Below, piece after piece: positions 27,021 through 36,237 of a DNA stretch of 64,000 nt. How positions within the stretch are numbered: position 1 is the first letter of the stretch; every line of letters begins with the position of its first letter. The stretch lies in contig JAJNNC010000013.1 in NCBI GenBank assembly GCA_021730635.1, forward strand, positions 62,001-126,000, in the 5' to 3' direction. The notes under the pieces are model-generated. The model did no database searches. It worked only from the letters and a program-made list of their open reading frames with translations, and had not been told where the DNA came from. The translations under genes were made by a program, and so were the position numbers. Origin of the DNA: Catalimonadaceae bacterium JC749. GTDB lineage: Bacteria; Bacteroidota; Bacteroidia; Cytophagales; Cyclobacteriaceae.

Positions 27021-28460
27021 ATGAAATATATCATATCAGGTTTCATCGTTATTATATTGCTGTTTCAGCTTATCAGCTGTAATGACGATCTGCTGGAATC
27101 CACTCCTTACGCCCAGTCTACTTCTGCCAGCTTCTGGCGGAATGGTGATGATGCGGTGGCGGCCGCCAACGCTATGTACGAACCTCTGCTCTGGGAAGAT
27201 TTCTACGGGCATGGCGAACAAACCTTCGACATCTGTTCGGATGATCAGTGGAGAGCTGGAGACCATGGGGAAGATCAGGCTATCGAGGAGTTCACCTTTG
27301 ATGCGGATAATCCGCAGCTGGCTTTTAGCTGGCGTCCGAAATACGAAGTGATCTCCCGGGCCAATGCCGTACTGATCAACGTGCCGGAGATTGACATGGA
27401 CCAGACCTTAAAAAACCGGGTGCTGGGCGAGGCTCATTTCATGAGAGGCTTTATGTACTGGCGCTTCGTTGTCTTGTATGGCGGTGTGCCCTTAATCCTG
27501 GAACAGGATGTTTTAGATAACAACTACAACAAACCCAGGGCAACCACTGAAGATACTTATGCCCAGATAGAAGCCGACTGGCTGGAGGCTGCTGCGCTGC
27601 TGCCGGCCTCCTATGATGGGGAGAACCTGGGAAGACCCAGCCAGGGTACTGCATGGGGCTTTCTCACCAAGCTGTACGTATACCAGGAGAACTGGGCCAA
27701 AGCCATAGAATTTGGAAGCCAGGTGGTCAATGGTCCCTACGCATTAGCAGGTAGTTATGGAGATAACTTCAATATCGCCACAGAAAATAATTCGGAAATG
27801 CTCTTTGCCGTCCAGTGCCTCGACGGGTGGGCTGGGTCTACACATCATATTTATACGACCCCTCGTCCCTGGGGAGGATGGGATTTTCATGAACCCATCC
27901 AGGATCTGGTGGATGAGTTTGAAGCCAATGATCCCCGGCTGGACTATACGGTTTTTAAAGTAGGCGATACCGTGAATTTGGGAGGCGACCAGGGCCCTAC
28001 CGTCTATACACCCGACCTGTCTCAAACCGGTTATCATTTCAGAAAATATGCTTCCTGGCGTGCTACCGGCGGACTGGATGATGGGCAGAACATTCCTATC
28101 CTGCGTGCGGCAGACGTCTATCTGCTGGTAGCGGAAGCTAAAATCCGTTCCGGGCAAAGTGGCGATGCAGAGATCAATGCCGTCCGTCAGAGAGCAGGCT
28201 TACCGCCTTTGTCCAATGCCACCATAGAGGATCTCATCCATGAAAGAAGAATGGAACTGGCTGGTGAAAACCAGCGTCATCAGGATTTGATCCGCTGGGA
28301 TAAAGCCAATATCGTAGATATCGTAGCCCTGTATCAGCAGGACCGTGGCCCTTTGAAGCCCCCCCGTAATTTTCAAAGACCCAAACATTATCTGTTTGCC
28401 ATTCCCCAGCGTGAGATTGACCTGAGCAATGGCGTGTTGGAGCAAAATCCAGGCTATTAA
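27021..28460 (+). CDS. SusD/RagB-family glycan-binding lipoprotein
   Basis: Partner of the upstream SusC. The lipoprotein signal ends in LISC (Cys about residue 20) followed by NDDLLESTP. SusD features are clear: the helical TPR core with LGEAHFMRGFMYWRFVVLYGGVP, PILRAADVYLLVAEAKIR, IHERRMELAGENQRHQDLIRWD, and the final FAIPQREIDLSNGVLEQNPGY. At 479 residues it is of normal length. It captures the glycan at the cell surface. Confidence 0.96.
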   Translation: MKYIISGFIVIILLFQLISCNDDLLESTPYAQSTSASFWRNGDDAVAAANAMYEPLLWEDFYGHGEQTFDICSDDQWRAGDHGEDQAIEEFTFDADNPQLAFSWRPKYEVISRANAVLINVPEIDMDQTLKNRVLGEAHFMRGFMYWRFVVLYGGVPLILEQDVLDNNYNKPRATTEDTYAQIEADWLEAAALLPASYDGENLGRPSQGTAWGFLTKLYVYQENWAKAIEFGSQVVNGPYALAGSYGDNFNIATENNSEMLFAVQCLDGWAGSTHHIYTTPRPWGGWDFHEPIQDLVDEFEANDPRLDYTVFKVGDTVNLGGDQGPTVYTPDLSQTGYHFRKYASWRATGGLDDGQNIPILRAADVYLLVAEAKIRSGQSGDAEINAVRQRAGLPPLSNATIEDLIHERRMELAGENQRHQDLIRWDKANIVDIVALYQQDRGPLKPPRNFQRPKHYLFAIPQREIDLSNGVLEQNPGY

Positions 28461-28469
28461 GCCCAGCGT

Positions 28470-28895
28470 ATGTTTGGAAAATTTATCTTCAAGAGAGTAT
28501 TATGTATTATTGGGATAGCAGGCCTCTTGCAGGCCTGCTCACCTTCTCCTTCGGAGGTGTTGCCAGGCACCTGGCAGGTAGATTCTGCCTACTATTATTA
28601 CAATGGTTTTGACTATACCAGCACGTCCCTTCCGTTGCATGAAACCTATGAGTATCAGCAGGATGGTATCCTGATTGTCAGAAATAAAGAAGAGCAAAAA
28701 CAAATGCATTACCAATTGCAGGATAATGCCTTAGCCTATCGAAACGCTCAGGGCGATACCCTCAGCCAGTTTCAGATACTGCATGTCGATGCGAACCATC
28801 TAGTGTTAAAGAAGGCAAAAGATCCGGTATTTCAAGGGGTTACAGCCCAGGATCGTTATGAAATCCGATATTTTTCAAAAGTGGATTCCCGGTAG
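28470..28895 (+). CDS. Small lipocalin-like lipoprotein
   Basis: A 141-residue lipoprotein (lipobox LLQAC, Cys 23). The mature region starts LPGTWQVDSAYYYYNG and continues as a run of short strands (YEYQQDGILIVRNKEEQ, MHYQLQDNALAYR, FQILHVDANHLVLKK), the pattern of small lipocalin-like proteins of Bacteroidota. It follows SusD by nine bases and probably ends the operon. Its last 21 bases overlap the end of the convergent gene on the other strand. The ligand is unknown. Confidence 0.7.
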   Translation: MFGKFIFKRVLCIIGIAGLLQACSPSPSEVLPGTWQVDSAYYYYNGFDYTSTSLPLHETYEYQQDGILIVRNKEEQKQMHYQLQDNALAYRNAQGDTLSQFQILHVDANHLVLKKAKDPVFQGVTAQDRYEIRYFSKVDSR

Positions 28896-31800
28896 TTCAG
28901 AGCCACGGGCTTCGCCCTTAAAGTTGTAAAGGGTCACTTCCCGAACAGTGAGTGGCAGCAGGAGTACCCTGCTGGATTGAGACAGGTAACCGCTCCCAAA
29001 ATACAATTCATGTTTGCTGATGATCCCATCCAGATGAGTGGCAATCGCAAAGGCATCGTCTGGCCTGACCGGTATTTCCAGAGAGGCATCCGGCTGTCCT
29101 TCAAACACTTTCAAAGAGTCGTTATTGCAAGCAGCCAGCAACAGGGTGCGGTGGTTAGAAAGCTTTATTTCAGCCAATCCTTTGGCATCCTTCTCTAAAA
29201 AGATACTGTTGGAGAGCGGTTGGAATTGCCCTTTCCCATTTCCTTTCAACAGCAGTCCGTTCAGGGCGTCATACCGGCCACTCAACACTTCTGTCGCATA
29301 GGAGTTGCCCGTTAACAACAAATCGGTGAAGCCGTCCTGGTCATAATCGCCTGTGCTCATCCCATAGACCGGGGCCAGTTGGGCTTCCACAGGCAAAGGC
29401 TGCAACAGCCAGGAGGCTGTCCCTTTGTTCTCCAGATAGCTAGACTGCAACGTATGGCAGGTGATCTCTGTCGCCTGGGCTAGTTTTTCCGCTGAAAAAA
29501 GGTCCTGCATCGTAGCACGGGCGTAATCGGCATACAGGGGGAATTTCTTTTTGATGGATAAGATTTGTTGCAACATATCATCCCGGGGATGGATGGGATA
29601 CCTTTTGCCCTGCTGCAGGGTAGACAGGATAGCTTCCTGCCGACCATCATCATTAAAATCAGCCATGTGAATCTGTAAGGGATGAGCTGCAGAAGTCTGG
29701 TAACGGCTGTTCAATCCCAGGTTGCCTAGCACATAATCCGTGTCGCCATCCTGGTCAAAATCTGCAGCGTGCAGACTGTTCCACCATCCTGTGGTAGATG
29801 ACAACCCTAACGCTTCAGTCACATCAGACAATCTGCCCTTGTTGTTTTGGAAAACCGTAATGGGCATCCACTCTCCGGCCAGGATCAAATCTACCTGATG
29901 ATCGTTATTGTAATCAGTCCAGAGGGCGGCACTGACCATCCCTGCCTGTTGTAGTCCGGGCGCTTTTTCTACTGTGACATCCGTAAAATGACCTCCCTGG
30001 TTTTCCAGCAACTGGCTTTGCCCGGAGGCGGGATACTGTTGGGGTAACAATCTTCCCCCTACAAAAAGATCCAGGTCCCCATCCTGGTCGTAGTCGGCGG
30101 CAACCACACAGGAACCACTGACGTAACGTTGGGGAAGTGCCGAAGGGGCCAGGGTAAAATGTCCTTGTCCATCGTTCAGATAAAGCCTGTCCTGGTAATA
30201 GGGGGACTGCGCCGGAAACTCGTTGCCTCCACTGACAACATACAGGTCCAGGTCATGATCCTGATCAGCATCAAACAACAAAGCGCCCATATCTTCTTCA
30301 TACTGGGTTTGGGTGGTGAGAGGCAGGCTGACAAACCTTCCATCTTTCTGCTGAAACATCAGCTGACCGGATTGTTTGAAAGCGCCTCCTATGAAAAAAT
30401 CTTCGCGGCCATCTCCGTTCATGTCACCCACAGCCAGGCCAGGACCATTCTGAGAGAGTTTATGGGGAAGTAAGGGCTGTACCTTAAAATCAGCATAGTG
30501 GCTTTCCTGATGCTGATAAGCGATCTGGTAATCCCTGGTCACCTCCTGAAACAGGGGCGGTTGCCCTGATGATTTGGGATGATGCACGGGTTCCTGGCTG
30601 TTATGATACTCTAATGTCAGCACCTGATCCGCCGCAAAAGAGGTCAGATGTTGTTCCCGTCCGTCCGGCCAGCGGATCAGGAGTGAATCAAGAAAAGCAT
30701 GTTTTCCCAATCCAAAATGAACAGTTGCTGCTACCGTAGATTGAAATCCTCTGACAGGGTAGTGTTCATGGTATTGCACCAGACTATCATAGTACAGGGA
30801 GAGGGATGCGCCGTATCCCTGCCGGTTTTCAGGGGGGCCTTGTAGTTGGATCTGTAGATAATGATTTTCCGACTGTTCACGGGCGTGGTTTTGATAGACA
30901 AAAGCAGGTTCTTCGGTGTTGTTGATGACCAGGTCCAGGTCGCCATCGTTGTCCAGGTCGGCGTAGGCTGCGCCTGTGGAGTAGGAAGGTTGGGTAAAGC
31001 CCCACGCTGCCGAACGATCCTGAAAAGTGAGGTGATGCTGGTTCTGAAAAACATAGTTCGGAATATAGGCTCCTTCCAGGCTGCTGAGCGCCTGTAGCAT
31101 CCTTTTTTTCATGGGTTCATCATAATGCGCATTCATCAGTTCCTGGGCTTTATAACTGGCAAAATCCCGGTTGGTAATATCTCTGGGATAGCCATTGGTC
31201 ACCACCAGGTCGCGCCAGCCATCGTTGTCCAGGTCGGCCCACAAGGCACTCCAGCTCCAGTCTGTGGCATCAATCCCTGCCAGTTGGCTGATCTCACTGA
31301 AAACAGGTTGGCCATCAGGATCAATACCCTGATTCAGTTGCAGCGTGTTGCGCATGAACTGAGGCGCATAGCCGTAGTGCAGTTCTGAACGATGCCTGTC
31401 ATAGGGTGTGGTACCGAACATCATTTTCTGGCGGTAATTGTCAGCCGGTAACATATCCAGGGTGATGATATCCTGTTTGCCATCATTGTTGAAATCTGCT
31501 ACATCATGTCCCATCGCCGAATAGCTGGTATGGCGGAAATAGTCAGCTGCACGATCGGTAAAAGTGCCATCCTGGTTGTTCACCCATAAAAGATCATTGG
31601 ACAGATAATCATTGGAGACATAGAGATCGGGCCAGCCATCCTGGTTGATGTCCGTCACGGATACGCCCAACCCATAACCCTCGATAGTGATGTTTGCCTG
31701 TTGGGAAACATCTGTAAAAGTATGATCGCCATTGTTGCGGTAGAGGCGGTCGGTGTTGAGCATTTCTGAATGGACTCTTTTCTTGCGGATAATATTGGGC

Positions 31801-32399
31801 CCTGTTTCATCTGTCATATTGGTGAGCAGGTACATATCCAGGTCGCCATCCCGGTCATAGTCCAGAAAAGCGGCCTGAACGCTGTGTCCTGCATCGGCCA
31901 GGCCGTAGGCTGCTGCCTGTTCACGGAAGGTGTTATCGCCCTGGTTGATATACAGTTCGTTGGCACGTTTTTGAGGGTCTGTCCAGGGGCCGGCAAAACA
32001 CAGATAAATATCGGACCAGCCATCCTGGTTGATATCTACCACCGATACACCGGTAGCCCATTTTCCTTCTGTCCGGATACCGGCTTTTTCAGTAACATCC
32101 TGAAAGGTAAAATTTCCCTGGTTGAGGTAAAGCTGGCTGCTGCCCATGTTGGAAGAGAAAAAAATATCCTGCCAGCCATCCCGGTTAAAATCGCCGATGC
32201 CTACGCCGGCGCCATTGTAAAAGTATTCAAAAGTGAGGATATTCAGATTTTCATCTTCCTGCAGTACGTTAGAGAAGTGAATCCCGGTGCGCTCTGGCGA
32301 AAGCAACTCCAGCAGGGGAGGTGTTTGAGACTGTTGCGTGCAACCGAAAACCAACAGGCAGCAGGGTAGTAAGAAAGTTCTCAGGAAAAACATAAGCAA
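28875..32399 (-). CDS. FG-GAP/VCBS repeat lipoprotein with ASPIC/UnbV domain
   Basis: An 1174-residue lipoprotein (lipobox LVFGC, Cys 20) anchored at the outer membrane. It carries many calcium-binding FG-GAP blades of the form DFNRDGWQDIFF, DYDRDGDLDMYL, and DLDNDGDLDLVI, which build one or two beta propellers. An ASPIC/UnbV domain lies at about residues 520-600 (YGASLSLYYDS...GRWPDG-like segment, HFGLGK). Such CRTAC1-like proteins are common beside SusCD loci in Bacteroidota and probably bind glycans or surfaces; no enzyme activity is evident. The last codons overlap the convergent lipoprotein gene by 21 bases, with no room for a separate terminator. Confidence 0.93.
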   Translation of the reverse strand: MLMFFLRTFLLPCCLLVFGCTQQSQTPPLLELLSPERTGIHFSNVLQEDENLNILTFEYFYNGAGVGIGDFNRDGWQDIFFSSNMGSSQLYLNQGNFTFQDVTEKAGIRTEGKWATGVSVVDINQDGWSDIYLCFAGPWTDPQKRANELYINQGDNTFREQAAAYGLADAGHSVQAAFLDYDRDGDLDMYLLTNMTDETGPNIIRKKRVHSEMLNTDRLYRNNGDHTFTDVSQQANITIEGYGLGVSVTDINQDGWPDLYVSNDYLSNDLLWVNNQDGTFTDRAADYFRHTSYSAMGHDVADFNNDGKQDIITLDMLPADNYRQKMMFGTTPYDRHRSELHYGYAPQFMRNTLQLNQGIDPDGQPVFSEISQLAGIDATDWSWSALWADLDNDGWRDLVVTNGYPRDITNRDFASYKAQELMNAHYDEPMKKRMLQALSSLEGAYIPNYVFQNQHHLTFQDRSAAWGFTQPSYSTGAAYADLDNDGDLDLVINNTEEPAFVYQNHAREQSENHYLQIQLQGPPENRQGYGASLSLYYDSLVQYHEHYPVRGFQSTVAATVHFGLGKHAFLDSLLIRWPDGREQHLTSFAADQVLTLEYHNSQEPVHHPKSSGQPPLFQEVTRDYQIAYQHQESHYADFKVQPLLPHKLSQNGPGLAVGDMNGDGREDFFIGGAFKQSGQLMFQQKDGRFVSLPLTTQTQYEEDMGALLFDADQDHDLDLYVVSGGNEFPAQSPYYQDRLYLNDGQGHFTLAPSALPQRYVSGSCVVAADYDQDGDLDLFVGGRLLPQQYPASGQSQLLENQGGHFTDVTVEKAPGLQQAGMVSAALWTDYNNDHQVDLILAGEWMPITVFQNNKGRLSDVTEALGLSSTTGWWNSLHAADFDQDGDTDYVLGNLGLNSRYQTSAAHPLQIHMADFNDDGRQEAILSTLQQGKRYPIHPRDDMLQQILSIKKKFPLYADYARATMQDLFSAEKLAQATEITCHTLQSSYLENKGTASWLLQPLPVEAQLAPVYGMSTGDYDQDGFTDLLLTGNSYATEVLSGRYDALNGLLLKGNGKGQFQPLSNSIFLEKDAKGLAEIKLSNHRTLLLAACNNDSLKVFEGQPDASLEIPVRPDDAFAIATHLDGIISKHELYFGSGYLSQSSRVLLLPLTVREVTLYNFKGEARGSELPGIHF

Positions 32400-32518
32400 T
32401 CATATTGACGAAAGGGCTAATTTCCGTGAGAAAAGTTAGACCCATGACGCGGCAGCATTAAGGTTTGATAAATATTGCGCTCAAAAATTAACCTATAGAT
32501 AATAAATATCCTTCATCA

Positions 32519-34465
32519 ATGCGCTATTTTAAACAAAAAAATAACTCAATTATGCGTGCTCTACTACTACTCTTATGCTATGCGGCCAGTTTGTTTTCTG
32601 CTTTGGCACAATCACCTGCTTTTCGCTCTTTGGATGAACTACCTGACAAGAAGCCCTGGACGCATCTCGACTTTGCCGATGATCCTGAAGAATTTCAGTT
32701 TGCCATCATGAGTGACCGTACCGGGGGGCATCGTCCGGGTGTGTTCGAGAAAGGGATACAACGCATCAATTTGCTGAAACCCGAATTTGTCATGTGTGTG
32801 GGAGACCTCATAGAGGGATACACCCGGGATTCTCTGGAAGTAAACGAGCAGTGGAATGAATTTGCCACCTTCCTGACACCCCTGGAAGCCCCCTTTTTCT
32901 TTCTGCCGGGTAATCATGATATCTCCAATGATATGATGCGTAACCAGTGGTTGGCACGCTATGGCACTGCTTATTATGCCTTTACCTACCACGATGTGCT
33001 CTTCATTGCCATGGATTCCAACGATGGTGATGGTGTGAGCCTGAGCGAAGAACAGGTGGCTTATGTGACGCAGGTGATCCGGGAACATCCGGAGGTTCGC
33101 TGGACGATGTTATTCATGCATCATCCGATCTGGCACTATCAGGATTTGAGTGGCTTTCAGGAGATAGAAAAGGCCTTGGAAGGCAGACAATATACGGTGA
33201 TCGCTGGCCACAACCACCAGTATTTTTATGAGACCAGAAACAACCGCAATTATTATATTCTGGCCACTACTGGCGGAGGCAGTAAACTCCGCGGTCCCCG
33301 CTTCGGAGAGTTTGACCATGTGACCTGGGTCACCATGACCAAAGATCAGGGGCCGGTGATGGTCCATCTGCAACTGGAGGGTTTCTGGGAACATGATGTG
33401 TTGACAGCAGAACTCAAGGCACTGTCCCAGGCTTTGATAAAGAGTACGCAGGTAAAATCCGAGTTATTCTATCCTTCGGAAAACCTGGAAGGGGAGGTGC
33501 AGGCGCTTTTGTTGTTTCAGAATGAGGCAGACCTGCCCTTGTCTATCGATGCCCGGTTTTTTCATCACCATCAGATCAACCCGTCGGAAAGCCAGTTTAC
33601 CATGACCATTCCGGCAAAAAGTAAAAAGCAAATTCCTGTTACCCTGCAAACGGATGCAGGCAACTTTGAGGAACTCCCCCCCTTACAGTTGCAGTGGACC
33701 ATGCATTATGACGTAGACAGCCTGAAGGATATGACTCTGGAGGGAGTGTATGACATTTTCTGGGATTCCACCACGCATCTGTCCTTTCAGACTGCACAGC
33801 CAAAATTTCTGGAAAGTACGGAGGTAGCTATCGATTATCCCTTCGAAGAGGTTCAGATTAAGTATACCACGGATGGCAGCGACCCACTGGCCCATGGAAT
33901 TCCTTATACCCAACCTCTTGTGCTGGAAGCTTCTGCAGAAGTAAAGGCGGTAGCTATGTTGGAAGAAAATGTATCAGAACCGGCAGCGGAGCATTTTGAA
34001 AAAGTAAGTCTGAAGAAATCGCAAAAGATTCGTAAGAAGCAACAAGGTTTGCAGTATACCTATTTTGAAGGAGCCTGGAAAAAGATACCCGATTTTAAGC
34101 AGCTTACGCCTAAAAAAACCGGCATTGCCCAGGATCTGGAGGTCACGGACATCGCTGGCGAGCGGCAGAACTATTTTGCCATCCAATATAAAGGGTATAT
34201 CGAAGTGCCCGCCGATGGGCTTTATACTTTTTTCATCACCTCTGACGATGGCAGCAAGCTTTACATTCACGAACAGCTGGTCGTTGACAATGACGGATCG
34301 CATAGTACAGCTACCCAGCAAGGGGTGATTGCTTTAAAAAAAGGGGCTCATCCTGTGGATCTTCAATACTTTGAAGACTTTGATGGAGAAGTGTTGGAGA
34401 TGTGGATAGAAGGTCCTTCTCTGGAAAAGCAGCCTGTTTCCTTTGAGCGCCTGTATGTGGAATGA
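32519..34465 (+). CDS. Secreted calcineurin-like phosphoesterase with chitobiase-C and PA14 domains
   Basis: A 648-residue exported protein; a second start at 32552 gives the cleaner signal peptide (ending SALAQ). Metallophosphoesterase motifs lie at about residues 60-285: SDRTGG, GDLIEG, GNHD, MHHP and GHNH. The first motif has Arg-Thr where DxH is usual, so one metal ligand is replaced. Residues about 427-497 (YTTDGSDP...VKAVAM) form a chitobiase/beta-hexosaminidase C-terminal-type domain. Residues about 510-648 form a PA14 carbohydrate-binding domain (YFAIQYKGYIEVPADGLYTF, TSDDGSKLYI). The fusion suggests phosphate removal from a glycan or glycolipid. It stands alone between divergent and downstream GH5 genes. 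Confidence 0.85.
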   Translation: MRYFKQKNNSIMRALLLLLCYAASLFSALAQSPAFRSLDELPDKKPWTHLDFADDPEEFQFAIMSDRTGGHRPGVFEKGIQRINLLKPEFVMCVGDLIEGYTRDSLEVNEQWNEFATFLTPLEAPFFFLPGNHDISNDMMRNQWLARYGTAYYAFTYHDVLFIAMDSNDGDGVSLSEEQVAYVTQVIREHPEVRWTMLFMHHPIWHYQDLSGFQEIEKALEGRQYTVIAGHNHQYFYETRNNRNYYILATTGGGSKLRGPRFGEFDHVTWVTMTKDQGPVMVHLQLEGFWEHDVLTAELKALSQALIKSTQVKSELFYPSENLEGEVQALLLFQNEADLPLSIDARFFHHHQINPSESQFTMTIPAKSKKQIPVTLQTDAGNFEELPPLQLQWTMHYDVDSLKDMTLEGVYDIFWDSTTHLSFQTAQPKFLESTEVAIDYPFEEVQIKYTTDGSDPLAHGIPYTQPLVLEASAEVKAVAMLEENVSEPAAEHFEKVSLKKSQKIRKKQQGLQYTYFEGAWKKIPDFKQLTPKKTGIAQDLEVTDIAGERQNYFAIQYKGYIEVPADGLYTFFITSDDGSKLYIHEQLVVDNDGSHSTATQQGVIALKKGAHPVDLQYFEDFDGEVLEMWIEGPSLEKQPVSFERLYVE

Positions 34466-34602
34466 TAAATCGTAAAAATGCCTTGAAAACTTTTCGTTTA
34501 CTCCTGAGGATGTAGTTCTTTTATTCAGGGTAAATTTATAATTTAAGGACTTATCGAATCAACAACCATCCCAGGTAATAGGCCTGGAAAGCTACTCATT
34601 CT

Positions 34603-35838
34603 ATGAAAAACAATATAACAGTAAGCCGGAGAGACTTTATCAAAACCACCGGTATGATGACAGTGGGTATGGGATTGACAGGCGCTGCTGCTTTGGCCTC
34701 ACCCAAAACCAAAGTGCAAAACAAACTACCTCAATGGAAAGGGTTTAACCTCCTGGATTTTTTCTCTCCCAATCCAGCTAGTTCCAGGCCTGCCACCCAG
34801 GAAGATTATTTTCGATGGATGTCCGACTGGGGCTTTGATTTTGTCAGAATCCCCATGGCCTATCCTTCTTATCTGGACATCGACCGCAGTAGAAATATCA
34901 CTCCGGAAGAAGTGTATCATATTGATGAGAAAGCGGTTGACAATATTGACAAACTGGTGACGATGGCTCATAAATACAACCTGCATGTGAGTCTGAATTT
35001 ACACCGGGCACCGGGGTATTGTGTCAATGCGGGATTTTATGAACCATATAATCTGTGGACGGATCAGGAAGCCCTCGATGCTTTCTGCTTTCACTGGGAT
35101 ATGTGGGCGAAGCGTTATAAAAATTTGTCTTCTCAAAAGATCAGTTTTGATTTGGTGAACGAACCCAGCATGCGGGCTGATATGAACGATCAGCACTCCA
35201 AGAGAAGTTCAGTGCCTGGAGAGCTGTATCGCAAAGTAGCTAAAGCGGCGGCGGAAACCATTCGCAAAGCCAATCCCCGTCATCTGGTCATTGCAGATGG
35301 CAATGATGTAGGAAAATCAGTGATACCCGAAATCACGGATCTGGATATTGCCCAAAGCTGCCGGGGGTATTATCCGGGCATCATTTCTCATTACAAAGCT
35401 CCCTGGGCCAATAAAAATCCGGACATACTGCCGGAACCCAAATGGCCTGGGAAAATCAGTGCGCAGTTTATGTTCGCCAGTGATACGTCCACTGTGAATG
35501 ATCCCTATGTGAAGATGGAAAATGGAGAACCCTATCTGCATTTGAGCAGGACCATGTTGGAAGAATTTTATCAGCCCTGGATTGCTTTAGTTCAACAGGG
35601 CGTAGGGGTACATTGTGGGGAATGTGGCTGCTGGAATAAAACACCCCATGATGTTTTCCTGGCCTGGTTTGGTGATGTGCTGGATATTCTTTCCAGTAAC
35701 GGCATAGGCTTTGCCATCTGGGAATTTTCCGGTTCTTTCGGGGTACTGGATTCTGAACGTGCCGATGTGGACTATGAAGACTGGTATGGACATAAGCTCG
35801 ACCGCAAAATGCTGGACTTGCTCATGAAACAGGGGTGA
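34603..35838 (+). CDS. Tat-exported GH5-family endoglycanase
   Basis: A 411-residue (beta/alpha)8 glycosidase. It has a twin-arginine signal (SRRDFIKTTG). The barrel starts with WKGFNLLDFF and FDFVRIPMAYP. The acid/base is E187 in FDLVNEP. The nucleophile is E340 in VHCGECGCWN. Conserved GH5 residues such as LNLHRAPGY (strand 3) and the FAIWEFSG Trp near the end are present. GH5 enzymes cut beta-1,4- or beta-1,3-glucans, mannans or related chains by a retaining mechanism. The exact subfamily is not assigned. It follows the phosphoesterase by about 137 bases and may have its own promoter. Confidence 0.92.
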   Translation: MKNNITVSRRDFIKTTGMMTVGMGLTGAAALASPKTKVQNKLPQWKGFNLLDFFSPNPASSRPATQEDYFRWMSDWGFDFVRIPMAYPSYLDIDRSRNITPEEVYHIDEKAVDNIDKLVTMAHKYNLHVSLNLHRAPGYCVNAGFYEPYNLWTDQEALDAFCFHWDMWAKRYKNLSSQKISFDLVNEPSMRADMNDQHSKRSSVPGELYRKVAKAAAETIRKANPRHLVIADGNDVGKSVIPEITDLDIAQSCRGYYPGIISHYKAPWANKNPDILPEPKWPGKISAQFMFASDTSTVNDPYVKMENGEPYLHLSRTMLEEFYQPWIALVQQGVGVHCGECGCWNKTPHDVFLAWFGDVLDILSSNGIGFAIWEFSGSFGVLDSERADVDYEDWYGHKLDRKMLDLLMKQG

Positions 35839-36031
35839 GCACTTTGTTTTATGGATTAAATCTGAAGCGCTGAAGATCGACAACCGGGGCTTTAGACAGA
35901 AACTTGAGATGATTATAAGACTGAAGGAGTTTTGGCAGGAAAGCAAGCTCCTTCAATCTATTTTTACACGGACGAAAACTGCCCTGACAGGCTGGAATGA
36001 GAGGTCAGCAGTCATGGGACAAGTAAGCCCC

Positions 36032-36235
36032 TTACTGTAACCTTTTCTGAATTTTTGCCAAGGCGAGCTGACGGGCTTCCTCCCGCCGGGTTCCTTCCGC
36101 CCGCGCAATGGTAGCCCCAGGGTCCTTGTTCTCAATGTGACAGTAAAAACGTTCGCCAATCTGATAGGTCGTAATTTTCAGATCGACGCCGTTCACTTGC
36201 TGCTCATCCATTTGGTAGTTTTCTGCTTTTGACAT
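36032..36235 (-). CDS. Small conserved-looking protein downstream of sulfurtransferase
   Basis: A 67-residue soluble protein. Its start lies two bases after the sulfurtransferase stop, so the two are translationally linked. It is charged, with an N-terminal beta part (VDLKITTYQIGERFYCHIENKDPG) and a C-terminal helix (EEARQLALAKIQKRLQ), like a small dsRNA-binding-type or DUF fold. No named family is recognised. A second frame through the same DNA (35953-36159) has no support and is treated as a shadow. Confidence 0.6.
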   Translation of the reverse strand: MSKAENYQMDEQQVNGVDLKITTYQIGERFYCHIENKDPGATIARAEGTRREEARQLALAKIQKRLQ

Positions 36236-36237
36236 CG

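Noticed and set aside
28875-32399. Annotation as an RNA-binding protein, often given to such FG-GAP/UnbV proteins
   Set aside because: The sequence shows only propeller repeats and a UnbV domain in a surface lipoprotein; nothing supports RNA binding.
35953-36159. 68-codon minus-strand frame overlapping the 67-residue gene after the sulfurtransferase
   Set aside because: It is rich in Arg, Gly and Pro, typical of a shadow frame. The frame at 36032-36235 is two bases behind the sulfurtransferase stop and has a plausible protein composition.
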